Source: Paraburkholderia monticola (GTDB taxonomy: Bacteria > Pseudomonadota > Gammaproteobacteria > Burkholderiales > Burkholderiaceae). Taken from it: a stretch of 64,000 nucleotides of DNA. The notes beneath the pieces are model-generated. The model was not told where the DNA came from, ran no database searches, and was given only the letters and a program-made list of their open reading frames with translations. Both the position numbers and the translations under genes were made by a program. Where the stretch lies: positions 682,001-746,000 of the forward strand of contig NZ_LRBG01000004.1 of NCBI RefSeq assembly GCF_001580545.1. The letters are read 5' to 3'. Below are positions 9,031 through 18,693 of this stretch, piece after piece. The first letter of the stretch is position 1; the number at the start of each line of letters is the position of its first letter.

Positions 9031-9912
9031 TTATGACGCGAAAGCAAAGAGTGGATGCTGATCCAGGCCCGCTGCTACTGCGCTGTTCCATTCGCTCGGC
9101 AGTTTGGCTTGCGCCGCTTCTGCTTCAGCTTTGCTACGGAACGCTGCAAAAACACTGGCACCCGATCCGGACATCCGCGCTGGCGCGACGTTTTCAAACC
9201 ACCGCAACACTTGCGCTACTTCCGCGTACTTTCCTACGACAACCTGCTGCATGTCATTCCGGCCGAAACTTTCTGGCCATTCAGTGTTGCAGCTGTGTTC
9301 TGCAGGAAAGTCCGTAATTATGAGGGGCTTTGTATCTCTTGTCAACGCTTTTTCGGAAAAAATCGCTGCAGTTGGAACCTGCACCCTCGGCGTCACTACC
9401 AGGAAGTAACGCGGCGGCAATTGTACAACGTATAAAGCCTCTCCGACACCCTCTGCGAACGCATTTTTTCCAAAGACAAAGAAAGGCACGTCCGCACCGA
9501 GCTTCAACGCAAGATCCTGCAACTCTTGACGCGGCAGGTTGAGCTTCCATAGGCGATTGAGTGCGAGCAGCGTCGTCGCGGCGTCGGAGCTGCCGCCGCC
9601 GAGGCCGGCGCCCATCGGCAGGCGCTTGTCGATTTCGATATCGACGCCTTCGCGCGAGCCCGTATGGGCCTTCAGCAGCGTCGCGGCACGTACGGTCAGG
9701 TCGTGCTCGGGCGGCACGTTGGCGATTTCCGTGCGGCGCGTGATGAGACCGTCGGCGCGTCGCGTGAAGTGCAGCGTGTCGCCCCAATCGAGCAACTGGA
9801 AGACCGTTTGCAGCGTGTGATAACCATCCGGCCGACGGCCGGTGATGTGCAGGAAGAGATTGAGTTTCGCTGGCGCGAGGCAGTCGCGCAGCGAATCGGT
9901 TGTTTCGATCAT
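9031..9912 (-). CDS. ispE: IspE, 4-diphosphocytidyl-2-C-methyl-D-erythritol kinase
   Basis: IspE phosphorylates CDP-ME at the 2-hydroxyl using ATP, in the MEP pathway to isoprenoids. The 293-residue GHMP-superfamily protein has the motif [18 protein letters not shown] near residue 100. The N-terminal substrate motif [20 protein letters not shown] is at residues 13-32, and the C-terminal [13 protein letters not shown] is also GHMP-typical. lolB lies upstream on the same strand and tRNA-Gln downstream. Confidence 0.96.
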   Translation of the reverse strand: MIETTDSLRDCLAPAKLNLFLHITGRRPDGYHTLQTVFQLLDWGDTLHFTRRADGLITRRTEIANVPPEHDLTVRAATLLKAHTGSREGVDIEIDKRLPMGAGLGGGSSDAATTLLALNRLWKLNLPRQELQDLALKLGADVPFFVFGKNAFAEGVGEALYVVQLPPRYFLVVTPRVQVPTAAIFSEKALTRDTKPLIITDFPAEHSCNTEWPESFGRNDMQQVVVGKYAEVAQVLRWFENVAPARMSGSGASVFAAFRSKAEAEAAQAKLPSEWNSAVAAGLDQHPLFAFAS

Positions 9913-10001
9913 GAGTAAAGGCTACATGCGCCACCGTGGCGCCAAACGGGTAGCAAGTTTAGGTGAGCGGATGCCGGGGCAGAAGCCCCAGCAAGGACGA
10001 C

Positions 10002-10634
10002 TCACTGATCCAGGACGAGCTTGATGTCGAGCGGCGGCTCCGAGCGGCTCAGATTGAGCCGCTTGACGCCCGTGGCTGGCGCATCGGCATACGCGAGATA
10101 GTCGATCGTCCAGCCGTCCTGGGTGATCTGCTTCAGGTGCGAAGGCTGGTCCGGATCCTTCTCGGTCGTGGCACGCGACGTCGGCGCCGGCGACGGCTGC
10201 AACCAGTAGCGCAGCCCCTCGACCGGCAGCGCGAAGCCAAGCGCGTTCTGCATCAGCGTCGACACGTTATCGGCGGTGAGCGGCGGGCGATTCGGCAACT
10301 CGAGCGTGGCCGAGGCTGGTGACGAAGTCACGATGGCCAACGTCTGGCCGAGCGGATTGCGCAATTGCAGCGTGACGGTATCGCCTCTTTCCTGCCACGA
10401 GAAATTGCCGTAGGCGTTGCGCTGCTGACCGTTCTGGTCGTTGTACTGGACCGCGAAGCGGCCTTGATACGAGCGGCTCGTCTGCGCGGTGAGTTCGGTC
10501 GCGGCGTTCGACGTGGACGGCCCCTGAGGTTTCACCGAAGCACAGCCCGCCAGTGCGACAACCGCTGCCGCTGCGAAACCAAGCGCCATGCTGCGCGGCG
10601 CGCTGGGAAAAGAAATCAAACGGGAAAGACGCAT
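10002..10634 (-). CDS. lolB: LolB, outer-membrane lipoprotein receptor
   Basis: LolB accepts lipoproteins from LolA and inserts them into the outer membrane. The 210-residue product has a lipoprotein signal peptide ending VVALAGC, with Cys31 as the lipidation site. The LolB-like beta-barrel half follows (GRFAVQYNDQNGQ, NFSWQERGDTVTLQLRNPLG). The ATG at 10634 overlaps the TGA of the upstream TPR gene (TGATG), so translation is probably coupled. The frame is open to 10751, but that extension would precede the signal peptide and overlap the TPR gene. Confidence 0.93.
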   Translation of the reverse strand: MRLSRLISFPSAPRSMALGFAAAAVVALAGCASVKPQGPSTSNAATELTAQTSRSYQGRFAVQYNDQNGQQRNAYGNFSWQERGDTVTLQLRNPLGQTLAIVTSSPASATLELPNRPPLTADNVSTLMQNALGFALPVEGLRYWLQPSPAPTSRATTEKDPDQPSHLKQITQDGWTIDYLAYADAPATGVKRLNLSRSEPPLDIKLVLDQ

Positions 10635-12475
10635 CAAAGATCGTTTACCTGAAGACGTTGCAGCGTTTTGACGAGAGTCTCGTTGTCGGGTTCGAGCTTG
10701 CGCGCCTCGCGGAAGGCGGCGCGAGCCTGATCCTGCTCGCCTGCCTTCCACAGCACTTCGCCGAGATGCGCGCCGATCTCGGCGTTCGGCTGGAGGCTGT
10801 ACGCCTTGCGCAGCAGCTTGATCGCATCGGCCGTATCGCCCATGCGGTACTTGACCCAGCCCACGCTATCCATGATGAACGCATCGTTCGGTGCAAGCGC
10901 CGATGCCTTCTCGACCAGCTTGTCCGCCTCCGGCAGGCGCTGGTTGCGATCGGCGAGCGAGTAGCCGAGCGCGTTGTACGCTTGTGGATTGTCCGGCTGG
11001 GTCTGGATCAACTTGCGCAGTTGCGCTTCCATGACGTCGAAATGGCCGGTTTTCTCGGCGGCCATCGCATAGTCGTACGTGAGATCGGGATCGTCAGGGA
11101 AGTTCGCCGTGGCTTGTTGCAGGCGCTCTTCCGCTTCGGAATAGCGTTTCGCGTCGAACAGGATCGCCGCGTCGGTGCGCGCAATCAGCGCCACGTCACG
11201 TGGATCGGAGGTCTGCAGATTGGCGAGCAACTGGCGTGCCGCGTCGGTCTTGCCCTGTTTCGCGAGCAGTTGCGCCCGTGTGATCTGCGCGGCCATGTAT
11301 TGCTGGCTCGCCGGCGAGATCTTGTTCAGCCAGTCGCTCGCGGCCGCTTCATTCTTCTGTTCGAGCGAAAGCTGCGCGAGATAGATGTAGGCCTGACCCG
11401 CATCGGCGCCCGGCGTCTTCTCGGCTTGCTGCGCGTACTGCGTCAGATACGTTTGCGCTTCGGCGAAATTCTTCTGCTGGATCTTGATCAGCGCGAGCGC
11501 CATCAACGGCGTCAGGTCGTTCGCGTTGGCCTTACGCATGATCTCGAACTGCTTTTGCGCGTCGTCGAGACGGTCGCTCGCAAGATACATCTGCGCGAGC
11601 GCGAGCCGCGCGTCATGCGATTTCGGATTCTGCTGCACGTACTTTTCGAGCGACGCAATGCCTTCCTTGCGCTCCTCGGGGCCCATCTGCGACAGCATCA
11701 GCGCGGCCGGCAGATAGTCGGGTTTGATCGTGAGCGCCTGTTCGAGCGACTTGCGCGCACCCGGGGCGTCGTCGGCCAGCATCTGCTGGCGCGCGACGGC
11801 CAGCAGCGCTTCCGGCCGATTCATGTCGTTCTTCAGCAGATCCTGCAAGACGTGCAGGCCACCGACACGGTTCGGTCCGCGCGACAGCAGCAACTGCAGC
11901 GCGAGGATCGCGCTGCCGCGACTTTCTTCAGGCACCTTCGCGAGTTCTTGCGACAGGATCGGTGCCGCGTCGTCGGGCTTGCCCGACAGCACGAGCAGCG
12001 ACGCGTCGATCTGCGCGGCACGTTCCGAACTGGGCGCGTACTGTTGCCACAGCTGCGCGGCGGCCAGTGCGTCCGACGGGCTCTGAGCGGCCAGCGCGAT
12101 TTCGGTGGCGCGTTGCGCCATGCGCGGGTCGTGCGTGTCGCGTGTGAGCGCGAGGTAGGTCTGATAGGCCGGTGCCGGCTGGTCGCGCTGCAGCGCGATT
12201 TCGGCGGCCAGCACCTGGAAGACGATCTGGCTCGACAGCGGTACGCCGGGCAGCGACTTTTCGTCTTCGGCTGATGCCGGACCGAGCGGGTCGGGCATCG
12301 TGACCGACGTGTCGTCGGAATCCGGCGACGGGTCCTGCGCATGCGCGGGCATGGCGGCCAGCGCCCACAATGCGAGCGCGGCAGCGCCGAGCAGCCGGCG
12401 AGCGGACCCGGTGAGCGGCACGTTGGACACGCGCGCGCGGCGCTTTGAAAGCAGCTTCACGAAGGACACGTTCAT
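10634..12475 (-). CDS. Periplasmic TPR-repeat protein
   Basis: The 613-residue product has a signal peptide ([19 protein letters not shown], cleavage near residue 46). After it comes a long run of tetratricopeptide repeats, for example [34 protein letters not shown] and [20 protein letters not shown]. It belongs to the TPR proteins commonly encoded immediately before lolB in Burkholderiales. The role is presumably scaffolding in envelope assembly; no enzymatic motif is seen. The ATG at 12475 places the signal peptide correctly. It diverges from mutM. Confidence 0.85.
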   Translation of the reverse strand: MNVSFVKLLSKRRARVSNVPLTGSARRLLGAAALALWALAAMPAHAQDPSPDSDDTSVTMPDPLGPASAEDEKSLPGVPLSSQIVFQVLAAEIALQRDQPAPAYQTYLALTRDTHDPRMAQRATEIALAAQSPSDALAAAQLWQQYAPSSERAAQIDASLLVLSGKPDDAAPILSQELAKVPEESRGSAILALQLLLSRGPNRVGGLHVLQDLLKNDMNRPEALLAVARQQMLADDAPGARKSLEQALTIKPDYLPAALMLSQMGPEERKEGIASLEKYVQQNPKSHDARLALAQMYLASDRLDDAQKQFEIMRKANANDLTPLMALALIKIQQKNFAEAQTYLTQYAQQAEKTPGADAGQAYIYLAQLSLEQKNEAAASDWLNKISPASQQYMAAQITRAQLLAKQGKTDAARQLLANLQTSDPRDVALIARTDAAILFDAKRYSEAEERLQQATANFPDDPDLTYDYAMAAEKTGHFDVMEAQLRKLIQTQPDNPQAYNALGYSLADRNQRLPEADKLVEKASALAPNDAFIMDSVGWVKYRMGDTADAIKLLRKAYSLQPNAEIGAHLGEVLWKAGEQDQARAAFREARKLEPDNETLVKTLQRLQVNDL

Positions 12476-12500
12476 GGAAATCCGTTCAATGTTTCGGTCG

Positions 12501-12522
12501 ATTGTAACGCGCTCGCTACAAT
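12501..12522. promoter_or_regulatory. Divergent -10 elements between the TPR gene and mutM
   Basis: TACAAT on the plus strand (12517-12522) precedes mutM by 40 bases. The same hexamer on the minus strand (12506-12501) precedes the TPR gene by 25 bases. Convincing -35 boxes are not visible for either. Confidence 0.35.
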
Positions 12523-12562
12523 ACGCGCACAACCACTCACGCAAGTAGCAGACCAATCAGCC

Positions 12563-13393
12563 ATGCCAGAGTTGCCAGAAGTCGAGGTTACCCGACGAGG
12601 GATCGAACCGTATGTGTGCGGGCGCAAGGTTGAGCGTGTCGAAGTGCGGACGGCCGCGCTGCGCTGGCCGATTCCGGCGGACCTTGCGAAAACCTTGCGC
12701 GGTCACGTGGTACGCAAGGTCGAGCGGCGCGGCAAGTATCTGCTGTTCGAAATCGACGCGGGGTGGTTCATCGTGCACCTCGGCATGACGGGAACACTGC
12801 GCGTGCTGCGTCATGTGCCGCATCCGCCGGTCGCGGCGAAGCACGATCACGTCGACTGGATCTTCGACGACTTCATCCTGCGCTATCGCGACCCGCGGCG
12901 CTTCGGCGCGGTGCTGTGGCACCCGCGCGAAGCGGGCGACATTCTCGACCATCCGCTGCTTGCGAGCCTTGGCGTCGAGCCTTTCTCCCCGGCGTTTTCC
13001 GGCGCGCTGATGCATCGGTTGACGCGTGGGCGCAAGGTGTCGGTGAAGCAGGCGCTGCTGGCGGGAGACATCGTCGTCGGCGTGGGGAATATCTACGCGT
13101 CGGAGAGTCTCTTTCGCGCGGGCATCCGGCCGACCACCGCGGCGGGTCGCGTGTCGCTCGTGCGTTATGAACTGTTGGCCGATGCCGTGCGCTTAACGCT
13201 CGCCGCCGCGATCGACAAGGGCGGCAGCACGTTGCGCGATTTCGTCGGCAGCGACGGCGAAAGCGGCTATTTCCAGCTCGACTACTTCGTCTATGATCGC
13301 GCGGGCCTGCCATGCCGCGTGTGTGGAACGCCAATCAAACAGATCGTGCAGGGACAACGCTCCACGTACTTCTGCCCCACCTGCCAGCGCTAG
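12563..13393 (+). CDS. mutM: MutM (Fpg), formamidopyrimidine-DNA glycosylase
   Basis: MutM excises 8-oxoguanine and formamidopyrimidines and cuts the abasic site by beta/delta elimination. The 276-residue protein starts MPELPEVEV, supplying the catalytic proline (after Met removal) and glutamate. The helix-two-turn-helix has [17 protein letters not shown]. The C-terminal zinc finger has the ligands CRVCG and CPTCQ, with the usual final arginine. mutY follows 7 bp later, pairing the two 8-oxoG repair enzymes in one transcript. Confidence 0.97.
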   Translation: MPELPEVEVTRRGIEPYVCGRKVERVEVRTAALRWPIPADLAKTLRGHVVRKVERRGKYLLFEIDAGWFIVHLGMTGTLRVLRHVPHPPVAAKHDHVDWIFDDFILRYRDPRRFGAVLWHPREAGDILDHPLLASLGVEPFSPAFSGALMHRLTRGRKVSVKQALLAGDIVVGVGNIYASESLFRAGIRPTTAAGRVSLVRYELLADAVRLTLAAAIDKGGSTLRDFVGSDGESGYFQLDYFVYDRAGLPCRVCGTPIKQIVQGQRSTYFCPTCQR

Positions 13394-13400
13394 ATTCTCG

Positions 13401-14534
13401 ATGCCTTCCCGCCTGACTCCAACGACCCGCGCGCGCGCCAGCGCGTCCGACGCCACGCCCGCATTTGCGCCGATGCCCGATTTCTCCGCGCGCCTGATCG
13501 CGTGGCAGCGCCAGCATGGCCGCCACGATCTGCCGTGGCAGAACACACGCGATCCGTATCGCATCTGGCTGTCCGAAATCATGCTGCAGCAGACCCAGGT
13601 GTCGACGGTGATTCCGTACTACGCGAAGTTTCTCGCGCGCTTTCCGGATGTCGCCGCGCTCGCCGCCGCGCCGTCCGATGATGTGATGGCGCTGTGGGCC
13701 GGCCTCGGCTATTACACGCGGGCGCGCAATCTGCATCGCTGCGCGCAGGTCGTCGTCGAGCGGCATGGCGGGGCGTTTCCGGCGTCGGTCGATGAACTCG
13801 CCGAGTTGCCCGGGATCGGCCGCTCGACCGCCGCGGCGATCGCATCGTTCGCGTTCGGCGCGCGCGCGACGATTCTCGACGGCAATGTGAAGCGCGTGCT
13901 TGCGCGCGTCTTCGGCGTGGAAGGTTTTCCGGGCGAGAAGAAAGTCGAGAACGCGATGTGGACGCTCGCGGAATCGCTGCTGCCGTCGAATGCGTCGAAC
14001 GCGGAGGTCAGCGGGTATACGCAGGGCTTGATGGATCTCGGCGCGACCTTGTGCGTGCGCGGCAAGCCCGATTGCGCGCGCTGCCCGTTTGCGCCCGACT
14101 GCGTCGCCAACGTCACCGGACGCCAACGCGAACTGCCGACCGCGCGGCCGAAGAAAGCGGTGCCGACGCGCCGCACTTGGATGCTGGTGCTGCGCGACGG
14201 CAATGCGGTGATGCTGGAGCGGCGTCCGCCGTCGGGGATCTGGGGCGGTCTGTGGAGTCTGCCCGAAGCTGCCGACGAGGCATCGCTGGCCGAAAGGGCG
14301 CGGGCGTTCGGCAGCGACGGCGAAGTGTCAGCGCTTGCGCCGTTTTCGCATGTGTTCACGCATTTCAAGCTCGATATCGAACCGCGGCTCGCCGCGTTCG
14401 ATCGCGGTGTCGGCGCATTGGCCGCGCTCAATGATGCCGACACAGCATGGGTCGCGCTCGACGATCTGGATTCGTTCGGCGTGCCGGCGCCAGTGCGCAA
14501 GCTGCTCACCAGCCTGCATGGTTCGTTGATCTAA
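13401..14534 (+). CDS. mutY: MutY, A/G-specific adenine glycosylase
   Basis: MutY removes adenine mispaired with 8-oxoguanine. Of 377 residues, the first 24 are a nonconserved basic extension. The HhH-GPD domain then shows the catalytic glutamate in SEIMLQQTQV and the hairpin LPGIGRSTAAAI. The 4Fe-4S ligands are in CVRGKPDCARCPFAPDC. The C-terminal Nudix-like 8-oxoG recognition domain covers about residues 250-370. The ATG at 13401 lies just after the mutM stop; an internal ATG (MPDFSARL) is an alternative start. Confidence 0.95.
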   Translation: MPSRLTPTTRARASASDATPAFAPMPDFSARLIAWQRQHGRHDLPWQNTRDPYRIWLSEIMLQQTQVSTVIPYYAKFLARFPDVAALAAAPSDDVMALWAGLGYYTRARNLHRCAQVVVERHGGAFPASVDELAELPGIGRSTAAAIASFAFGARATILDGNVKRVLARVFGVEGFPGEKKVENAMWTLAESLLPSNASNAEVSGYTQGLMDLGATLCVRGKPDCARCPFAPDCVANVTGRQRELPTARPKKAVPTRRTWMLVLRDGNAVMLERRPPSGIWGGLWSLPEAADEASLAERARAFGSDGEVSALAPFSHVFTHFKLDIEPRLAAFDRGVGALAALNDADTAWVALDDLDSFGVPAPVRKLLTSLHGSLI

Positions 14535-14594
14535 CGGGAGGGATCGGCGGCGCTGCGTGCGCAAGGTCTGTTGTGCGTGGCCGCCCTCACGACT

Positions 14595-15230
14595 TCACAG
14601 CAACTGATGCTGCTGCATGTAGTGATGCACGACGTCGATGCGCGCGCCGGCATCGGTCAGTTCCATCAGCTTTTGCCGCGCGCGCAACGCGATCGGGAGC
14701 ACCTCGGCGAGACGGTTCGACACCCACGATGGATCCTCGAGCCGGAACGGTTCCGCGAACGGCAGGCTGTCCGGATCGCGTTCGCGGATTGTCGCGATGA
14801 TCCGCTCGAGCACTTCCGCGCACGCGCCGAACTTGGCCAACAGCACGTTGCCTTCGAGCGGCATGTCGTCGGCGAGCGGCTCGGCCATGCCGACCAGCAG
14901 GCCGCTCGGTTCGACGCGATGCGACAGCAGACGAAAGCGCTTCGTGCCGCGCGCGCGAATCAGCAGCATGCCGAACGCCTCGACGTCGCACTCGTCGATT
15001 TCGGCAAGACAGCCGATCGTTTCAGGTACCGAGGGTTCTTCCTCGCGCGCGACTTCGGCGCCGCTTTTCAGCATGCACACACCGAACGGCGTTTTTTCGC
15101 GCAGACAGTCGCGCGCCATGTCGAGGTAGCGCGCTTCGAAGATCTTGAGCGGCAGCAAGCCATCGGGAAACAGCACCGTATGCAGCGGAAACAGCGGCAA
15201 ATCGGCGTACACAGTAGGCGTAGAGGACAT
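14595..15230 (-). CDS. LON substrate-binding domain protein (peptidase S16 N-terminal-like)
   Basis: This 211-residue protein consists of a single LON N-terminal (PUA-like) domain, starting DLPLFPLHTVLFPDGLLPL and IFEARYLDMA. It has no AAA ATPase or Ser/Lys protease domain, so it is not a protease by itself. Such proteins are widespread and their role is unknown; substrate recognition or RNA binding has been suggested for the fold. The ATG at 15230 precedes the conserved core. It lies downstream of rapZ on the same strand and converges with mutY. Confidence 0.88.
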   Translation of the reverse strand: MSSTPTVYADLPLFPLHTVLFPDGLLPLKIFEARYLDMARDCLREKTPFGVCMLKSGAEVAREEEPSVPETIGCLAEIDECDVEAFGMLLIRARGTKRFRLLSHRVEPSGLLVGMAEPLADDMPLEGNVLLAKFGACAEVLERIIATIRERDPDSLPFAEPFRLEDPSWVSNRLAEVLPIALRARQKLMELTDAGARIDVVHHYMQQHQLL

Positions 15231-15269
15231 GGCGCAACGCTTCGGGTTAAGGCCGCGCAATGCGGCCGG

Positions 15270-16163
15270 TTAAGCCACCAGCTTCGATGATTCGCCGACG
15301 TCGACCGGCGCATCGCGGTGCCGCACAATCACATTCGCCGATGTAGCGAGACGCGCGGCAAGCGTCTCCGCGATGAATACCGAGCGGTGCTGGCCGCCCG
15401 TACAACCGATTGCGACAGTCAGGTAGCTGCGATTGTCGTCGCGGAAATGCGGCAGCCACTTGGACAGATACTTCTCGATGTCGTCGATCATCTCGTGGAC
15501 GACCGGCTGCGCATCGAGAAAATCCATCACCGGTTTGTCGAGGCCGGTGAGCGGCCTCAATTCATGATCGTAGTATGGGTTCGGCAGCGTGCGTACGTCG
15601 AATACGAAATCCGCGTCGAGCGGTATGCCGCGCTTGAAGCCGAACGACTCGAACATCAGCACGAGCCCCGCGTCCTCCTGCTCGATGAAGCGCTTGACCC
15701 AGGCGCGCAGCACGTTCGCGCGCAGATTGCTGGTGTCGATCTGATGGCCGAATTCAGCCAGGCCCGCGACCAGTTCGCGCTCGCGCTCGATCGCTTCGGC
15801 GAGCGATGTGAGCAGGCCCACGTCCGCGTCGTGCGCGGGCGAGCCGGACAGCGGGTGGCGCCGGCGCGTTTCGGAAAAGCGTTGAATCAGCGACTGCGTA
15901 CTCGCGCTCAGGAACAACACGCGCACGTCGTGCGAGCGTTTGAGCTCGCGGATCATCGCGGGCATTTCGTCAAGCGACGAACCGGAGCGCGCGTCGATCG
16001 CGACCGCGAGACGGTCCTGGCCGTCTTCAGCGAGGTAGGTGGCGAGTTGCTGCAGAAAACGCGGGGGCAGGTTGTCGACGCAGTAATAGCCTACGTCTTC
16101 AAGCGCGTTCAGGGCAACCGATTTGCCGGAGCCGGAGATACCGGTGATCAGGATTATGCGCAT
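15270..16163 (-). CDS. rapZ: RapZ, RNase adapter / P-loop nucleotide-binding protein
   Basis: RapZ (YvcJ family) is known in E. coli to direct RNase E to the sRNA GlmZ and so tune GlmS synthesis. The 297-residue product has Walker A GISGSGKS at residues 7-14. A Walker B-like region lies near LAVAIDAR. The C-terminal domain has the conserved [10 protein letters not shown]. The start MRIILITG is family-typical; the upstream in-frame ATG at 16208 adds 15 unrelated residues. It sits with hprK, ptsN, hpf and rpoN as in other beta-proteobacteria. Confidence 0.95.
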   Translation of the reverse strand: MRIILITGISGSGKSVALNALEDVGYYCVDNLPPRFLQQLATYLAEDGQDRLAVAIDARSGSSLDEMPAMIRELKRSHDVRVLFLSASTQSLIQRFSETRRRHPLSGSPAHDADVGLLTSLAEAIERERELVAGLAEFGHQIDTSNLRANVLRAWVKRFIEQEDAGLVLMFESFGFKRGIPLDADFVFDVRTLPNPYYDHELRPLTGLDKPVMDFLDAQPVVHEMIDDIEKYLSKWLPHFRDDNRSYLTVAIGCTGGQHRSVFIAETLAARLATSANVIVRHRDAPVDVGESSKLVA

Positions 16164-16260
16164 GGAGTCGTCGAAAGCGTAGATTTCATCATAGCATCTG
16201 GTCTCCATGCGCGCGCCCGCGGCCTGCCTTCTGCGGGTGCCTCATGGCGCTGCGGCCAGC

Positions 16261-17229
16261 TTAAATCAGTTTGCCGGGAAACTGGCTATCGGGATCCTGC
16301 ATGGCGAGACGTTGCCGATCCATGAAATCGCGCAGCGTGTCGATACCGCGCAACTGCAGAATCGTATTGCGCACGGCCGCTTCGACCAGCACCGCGAGGT
16401 TGCGGCCCGCGGCCACCTGGATCGTGACCTTGCTGATCGGCAGGCCGAGCACGTCGACGGTCTGGCTTTCGAGCGGCAGCCGCTGGAATTCGCCGTCGGG
16501 GCGCCGCACCAGTTGCACGATCAGCTTCAGCTTCATTTTCCGGCGGACCGCCGTTTCGCCGAAGATGGTCTTGATGTCGAGCAGACCGAGGCCGCGCACT
16601 TCGAGCAGGTTCTGCAGCAGCGGCGGGCAGCGGCCTTCGACGAAGTCCGGGCCGAGGCGCACGAAGTCGACCGCGTCGTCGGCGACGAGACCGTGGCCGC
16701 GGCTGATCAGCTCGAGGCCGAGTTCGCTCTTGCCCAGACCCGAGTCGCCGGTCAGCAGCACGCCCATGCCGAGGATGTCGAGAAACACGCCGTGCAGCGT
16801 CGCGCGCGGCGCGAGAATGCGCGACATGTAAAGACGCAGGCTATCGATCACCGCGGCTGCCGAAGTGGGCGTCGTGAACAGCGGCGTCGAGGAGCGCGTG
16901 CAGCGCAGCACCAGCTCCGGCGGCGCCGCGACTCCGCCCGCGACGACGAGAAACGGCGGCTCCAGCGCGATCAGCTCGGCCATGTGGCGCGAGCGGTCTT
17001 CGTCGGTCTGACGCTTGTAGTAGTCGATTTCAGCGTCGCCGAGCACCTGGATCCGGTTCGGGTGGATCAGGTTCAGGTGGCCGACGAGGTCGGCGCTCGA
17101 GGTGGCATTGGCGACCGATTCCGAAGAAAAGCCGCGCTCCCAGCCTTCATGCCCCGTGAGCCAGCTGAGCTTCAGCATGGCAGCGTTGTCGTCGAAAATG
17201 CTTTGGGCGTTGATGCTGGACGTATCCAT
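16261..17229 (-). CDS. hprK: HprK, HPr kinase/phosphorylase
   Basis: HprK phosphorylates and dephosphorylates a serine of HPr-type phosphocarriers. In beta-proteobacteria it accompanies the PTS-Ntr genes. The 322-residue protein has an N-terminal Hpr(Ser) kinase domain. Its catalytic domain carries the P-loop [14 protein letters not shown] near residue 155 and the family signature [16 protein letters not shown] near residue 203. It sits between ptsN and rapZ with intergenic gaps of 80 and 97 bp. Confidence 0.96.
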   Translation of the reverse strand: MDTSSINAQSIFDDNAAMLKLSWLTGHEGWERGFSSESVANATSSADLVGHLNLIHPNRIQVLGDAEIDYYKRQTDEDRSRHMAELIALEPPFLVVAGGVAAPPELVLRCTRSSTPLFTTPTSAAAVIDSLRLYMSRILAPRATLHGVFLDILGMGVLLTGDSGLGKSELGLELISRGHGLVADDAVDFVRLGPDFVEGRCPPLLQNLLEVRGLGLLDIKTIFGETAVRRKMKLKLIVQLVRRPDGEFQRLPLESQTVDVLGLPISKVTIQVAAGRNLAVLVEAAVRNTILQLRGIDTLRDFMDRQRLAMQDPDSQFPGKLI

Positions 17230-17309
17230 GAGTCAGTGACTCCAGTGTGAGCCGCTTGCCGGGCCCTATCTGCGTGCGTGCGCGCTTACGGATTACTGCG
17301 GCCGTTGCA

Positions 17310-17765
17310 TCAAGGTTGCCACTGAGTGAGCAGGCGATGCAACGATTCGCGGTCTTCTTCCGTGTGCAGCCGCTCGCGGGCGTCGCGATCGGACAGCAAC
17401 TGCGCGATCTCGGAAAGAATTTCGAGGTGCTGTTGAGTGGCCTGTTCGGGGACGAGCAGGAAGATCAGCAGCGAGACCGGCTGGCCGTCCGGCGCTTCGA
17501 AGGGGATGGGTTCGGCGAGTCTGACGAATGCGGCGAGCGGTTGCTTGAGGCCCTTGATCCGCCCATGCGGAATCGCGACGCCTTCGCCGAGCCCGGTCGA
17601 GCCGAGTCGTTCTCGCGCAAAAAGATTGTCTGTGACGGTACTGCGGGCGATGCCGTTCTGGTTCTCGAAGATCAGGCCCGCTTGCTCGAACACGCGTTTC
17701 TTGCTGGTGACCGATAGTCCGATGACGACGTTCTCGAGGGGAAGAAATTTGGCTAAACGATTCAT
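17310..17765 (-). CDS. ptsN: PtsN, nitrogen-related PTS EIIA protein
   Basis: EIIA-Ntr is the terminal phosphoacceptor of PTS-Ntr, which regulates potassium, nitrogen and carbon functions rather than transporting sugar. The 151-residue protein has one PTS_EIIA type 2 domain with the phospho-histidine in GVAIPHGRIKGL near residue 66. The ATG at 17765 (MNRLAKFLPLENV) is chosen over an upstream ATG at 17825. The 401-bp stretch from 17766 to 18166 holds only the hpf terminator and a possible TATAAT (minus strand, 17938-17933). Confidence 0.95.
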   Translation of the reverse strand: MNRLAKFLPLENVVIGLSVTSKKRVFEQAGLIFENQNGIARSTVTDNLFARERLGSTGLGEGVAIPHGRIKGLKQPLAAFVRLAEPIPFEAPDGQPVSLLIFLLVPEQATQQHLEILSEIAQLLSDRDARERLHTEEDRESLHRLLTQWQP

Positions 17766-18100
17766 TTTGGCAGGCGAAAACGTGGCCTGGATTCTCCCCA
17801 CCGGGGCGGTTGAGTGGCGTTCCATTCGTTCGATGCTGGTGAAGACGGACGGTGAGAGTCGAGCGCAAGAACATGAGACTTCGGTCGACCGTTCTTCATC
17901 AGAGCTGGCTTGACCCCGATGGTAACCGGAACATTATAGATCAGGGTGACAGCCGATGGTGCGGCGCGCCATCTATGCATATCAGGTTTTTCACCGGTTG
18001 CGGCGCGGCGCATGTCGCGCTGCGCAATCGTCTGCCGGATTGGTTGGAATCGGCCTCGGCGAGGCGGGTCGGCGTTGAGCGGAAAATCTGTGCCGAAACG

Positions 18101-18126
18101 AAAAACCGCCCGATCGCGGGCGGTTT
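18101..18126 (-). terminator. Intrinsic terminator of hpf
   Basis: On the minus strand AAACCGCCCG pairs with CGGGCGGTTT around a 4-base loop and ends in a T-run (18105-18101). It lies 40 bases after the hpf stop, so ptsN probably has its own promoter. Confidence 0.88.
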
Positions 18127-18166
18127 GACTAGCTCAGGCGAAATGAGGAGTTTCCTCTAATTTCTC

Positions 18167-18523
18167 CTATTGCGGCGGCACGTCCAGCTGCGGCGCCGGC
18201 TGATACTTGATCGCTTCGTGCTGATGGCCTTGCAGACGATCCTTGTGGCGTATCACCTGCCTGTCGAGCTTGTCGATCATCAGATCGATCGCAGCGTACA
18301 AATCGCTGTCACAACTCTCGACGAAGATATCCTTACCCTTCAGATGGAGGTTGATTTCCACCTTTTGACGCTTGTCCTTTTCCTTGTGGTTGTCGACCGA
18401 GAGGACCACACTGCCGTCGATGACCTGATCGAAATGTCTTAGCACCCTATCCAGTTTGGTGATCACGTATTCGCGCAACGCAGGCGTTACTTCGAGGTGG
18501 TGTCCACTGATCTTGAGATTCAT
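18167..18523 (-). CDS. hpf: Hpf, ribosome hibernation promoting factor (short form)
   Basis: Hpf binds the 30S subunit and helps dimerise ribosomes in stationary phase. At 118 residues it is the short form without the C-terminal dimerisation domain of long HPF. It shows [37 protein letters not shown] and [17 protein letters not shown]. The ATG at 18523 is preceded by GGAG at a good distance; the longer open frame to 18682 is unlikely. It sits directly after rpoN, as in most proteobacteria. Confidence 0.95.
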   Translation of the reverse strand: MNLKISGHHLEVTPALREYVITKLDRVLRHFDQVIDGSVVLSVDNHKEKDKRQKVEINLHLKGKDIFVESCDSDLYAAIDLMIDKLDRQVIRHKDRLQGHQHEAIKYQPAPQLDVPPQ

Positions 18524-18693
18524 AGTGCTTCTCCAAGCTAATGGCCGCTTGGTCCGCACATTGACAAAGGTCCGGTCGATCTGACGGCTTGCCTGTGTCG
18601 CCCCCCGGTGACGGACATCTGGCAGGTCGCATCGGCCGACCTGTCCGCCAGGTGCGGAGCGGCCGGTAAATGCCCGCTGCAAAACGCGGCGGG

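Noticed and set aside
10553-12274. A 573-codon plus-strand frame over lolB and the TPR gene
   Set aside because: Arg/Gln-rich shadow of the minus-strand genes. The minus strand has signal peptides, a lipobox and TPR repeats.
17762-18013. A minus-strand frame in the ptsN-hpf gap
   Set aside because: It runs through the ptsN leader, has no similarity and carries the putative TATAAT. It is more likely non-coding leader.
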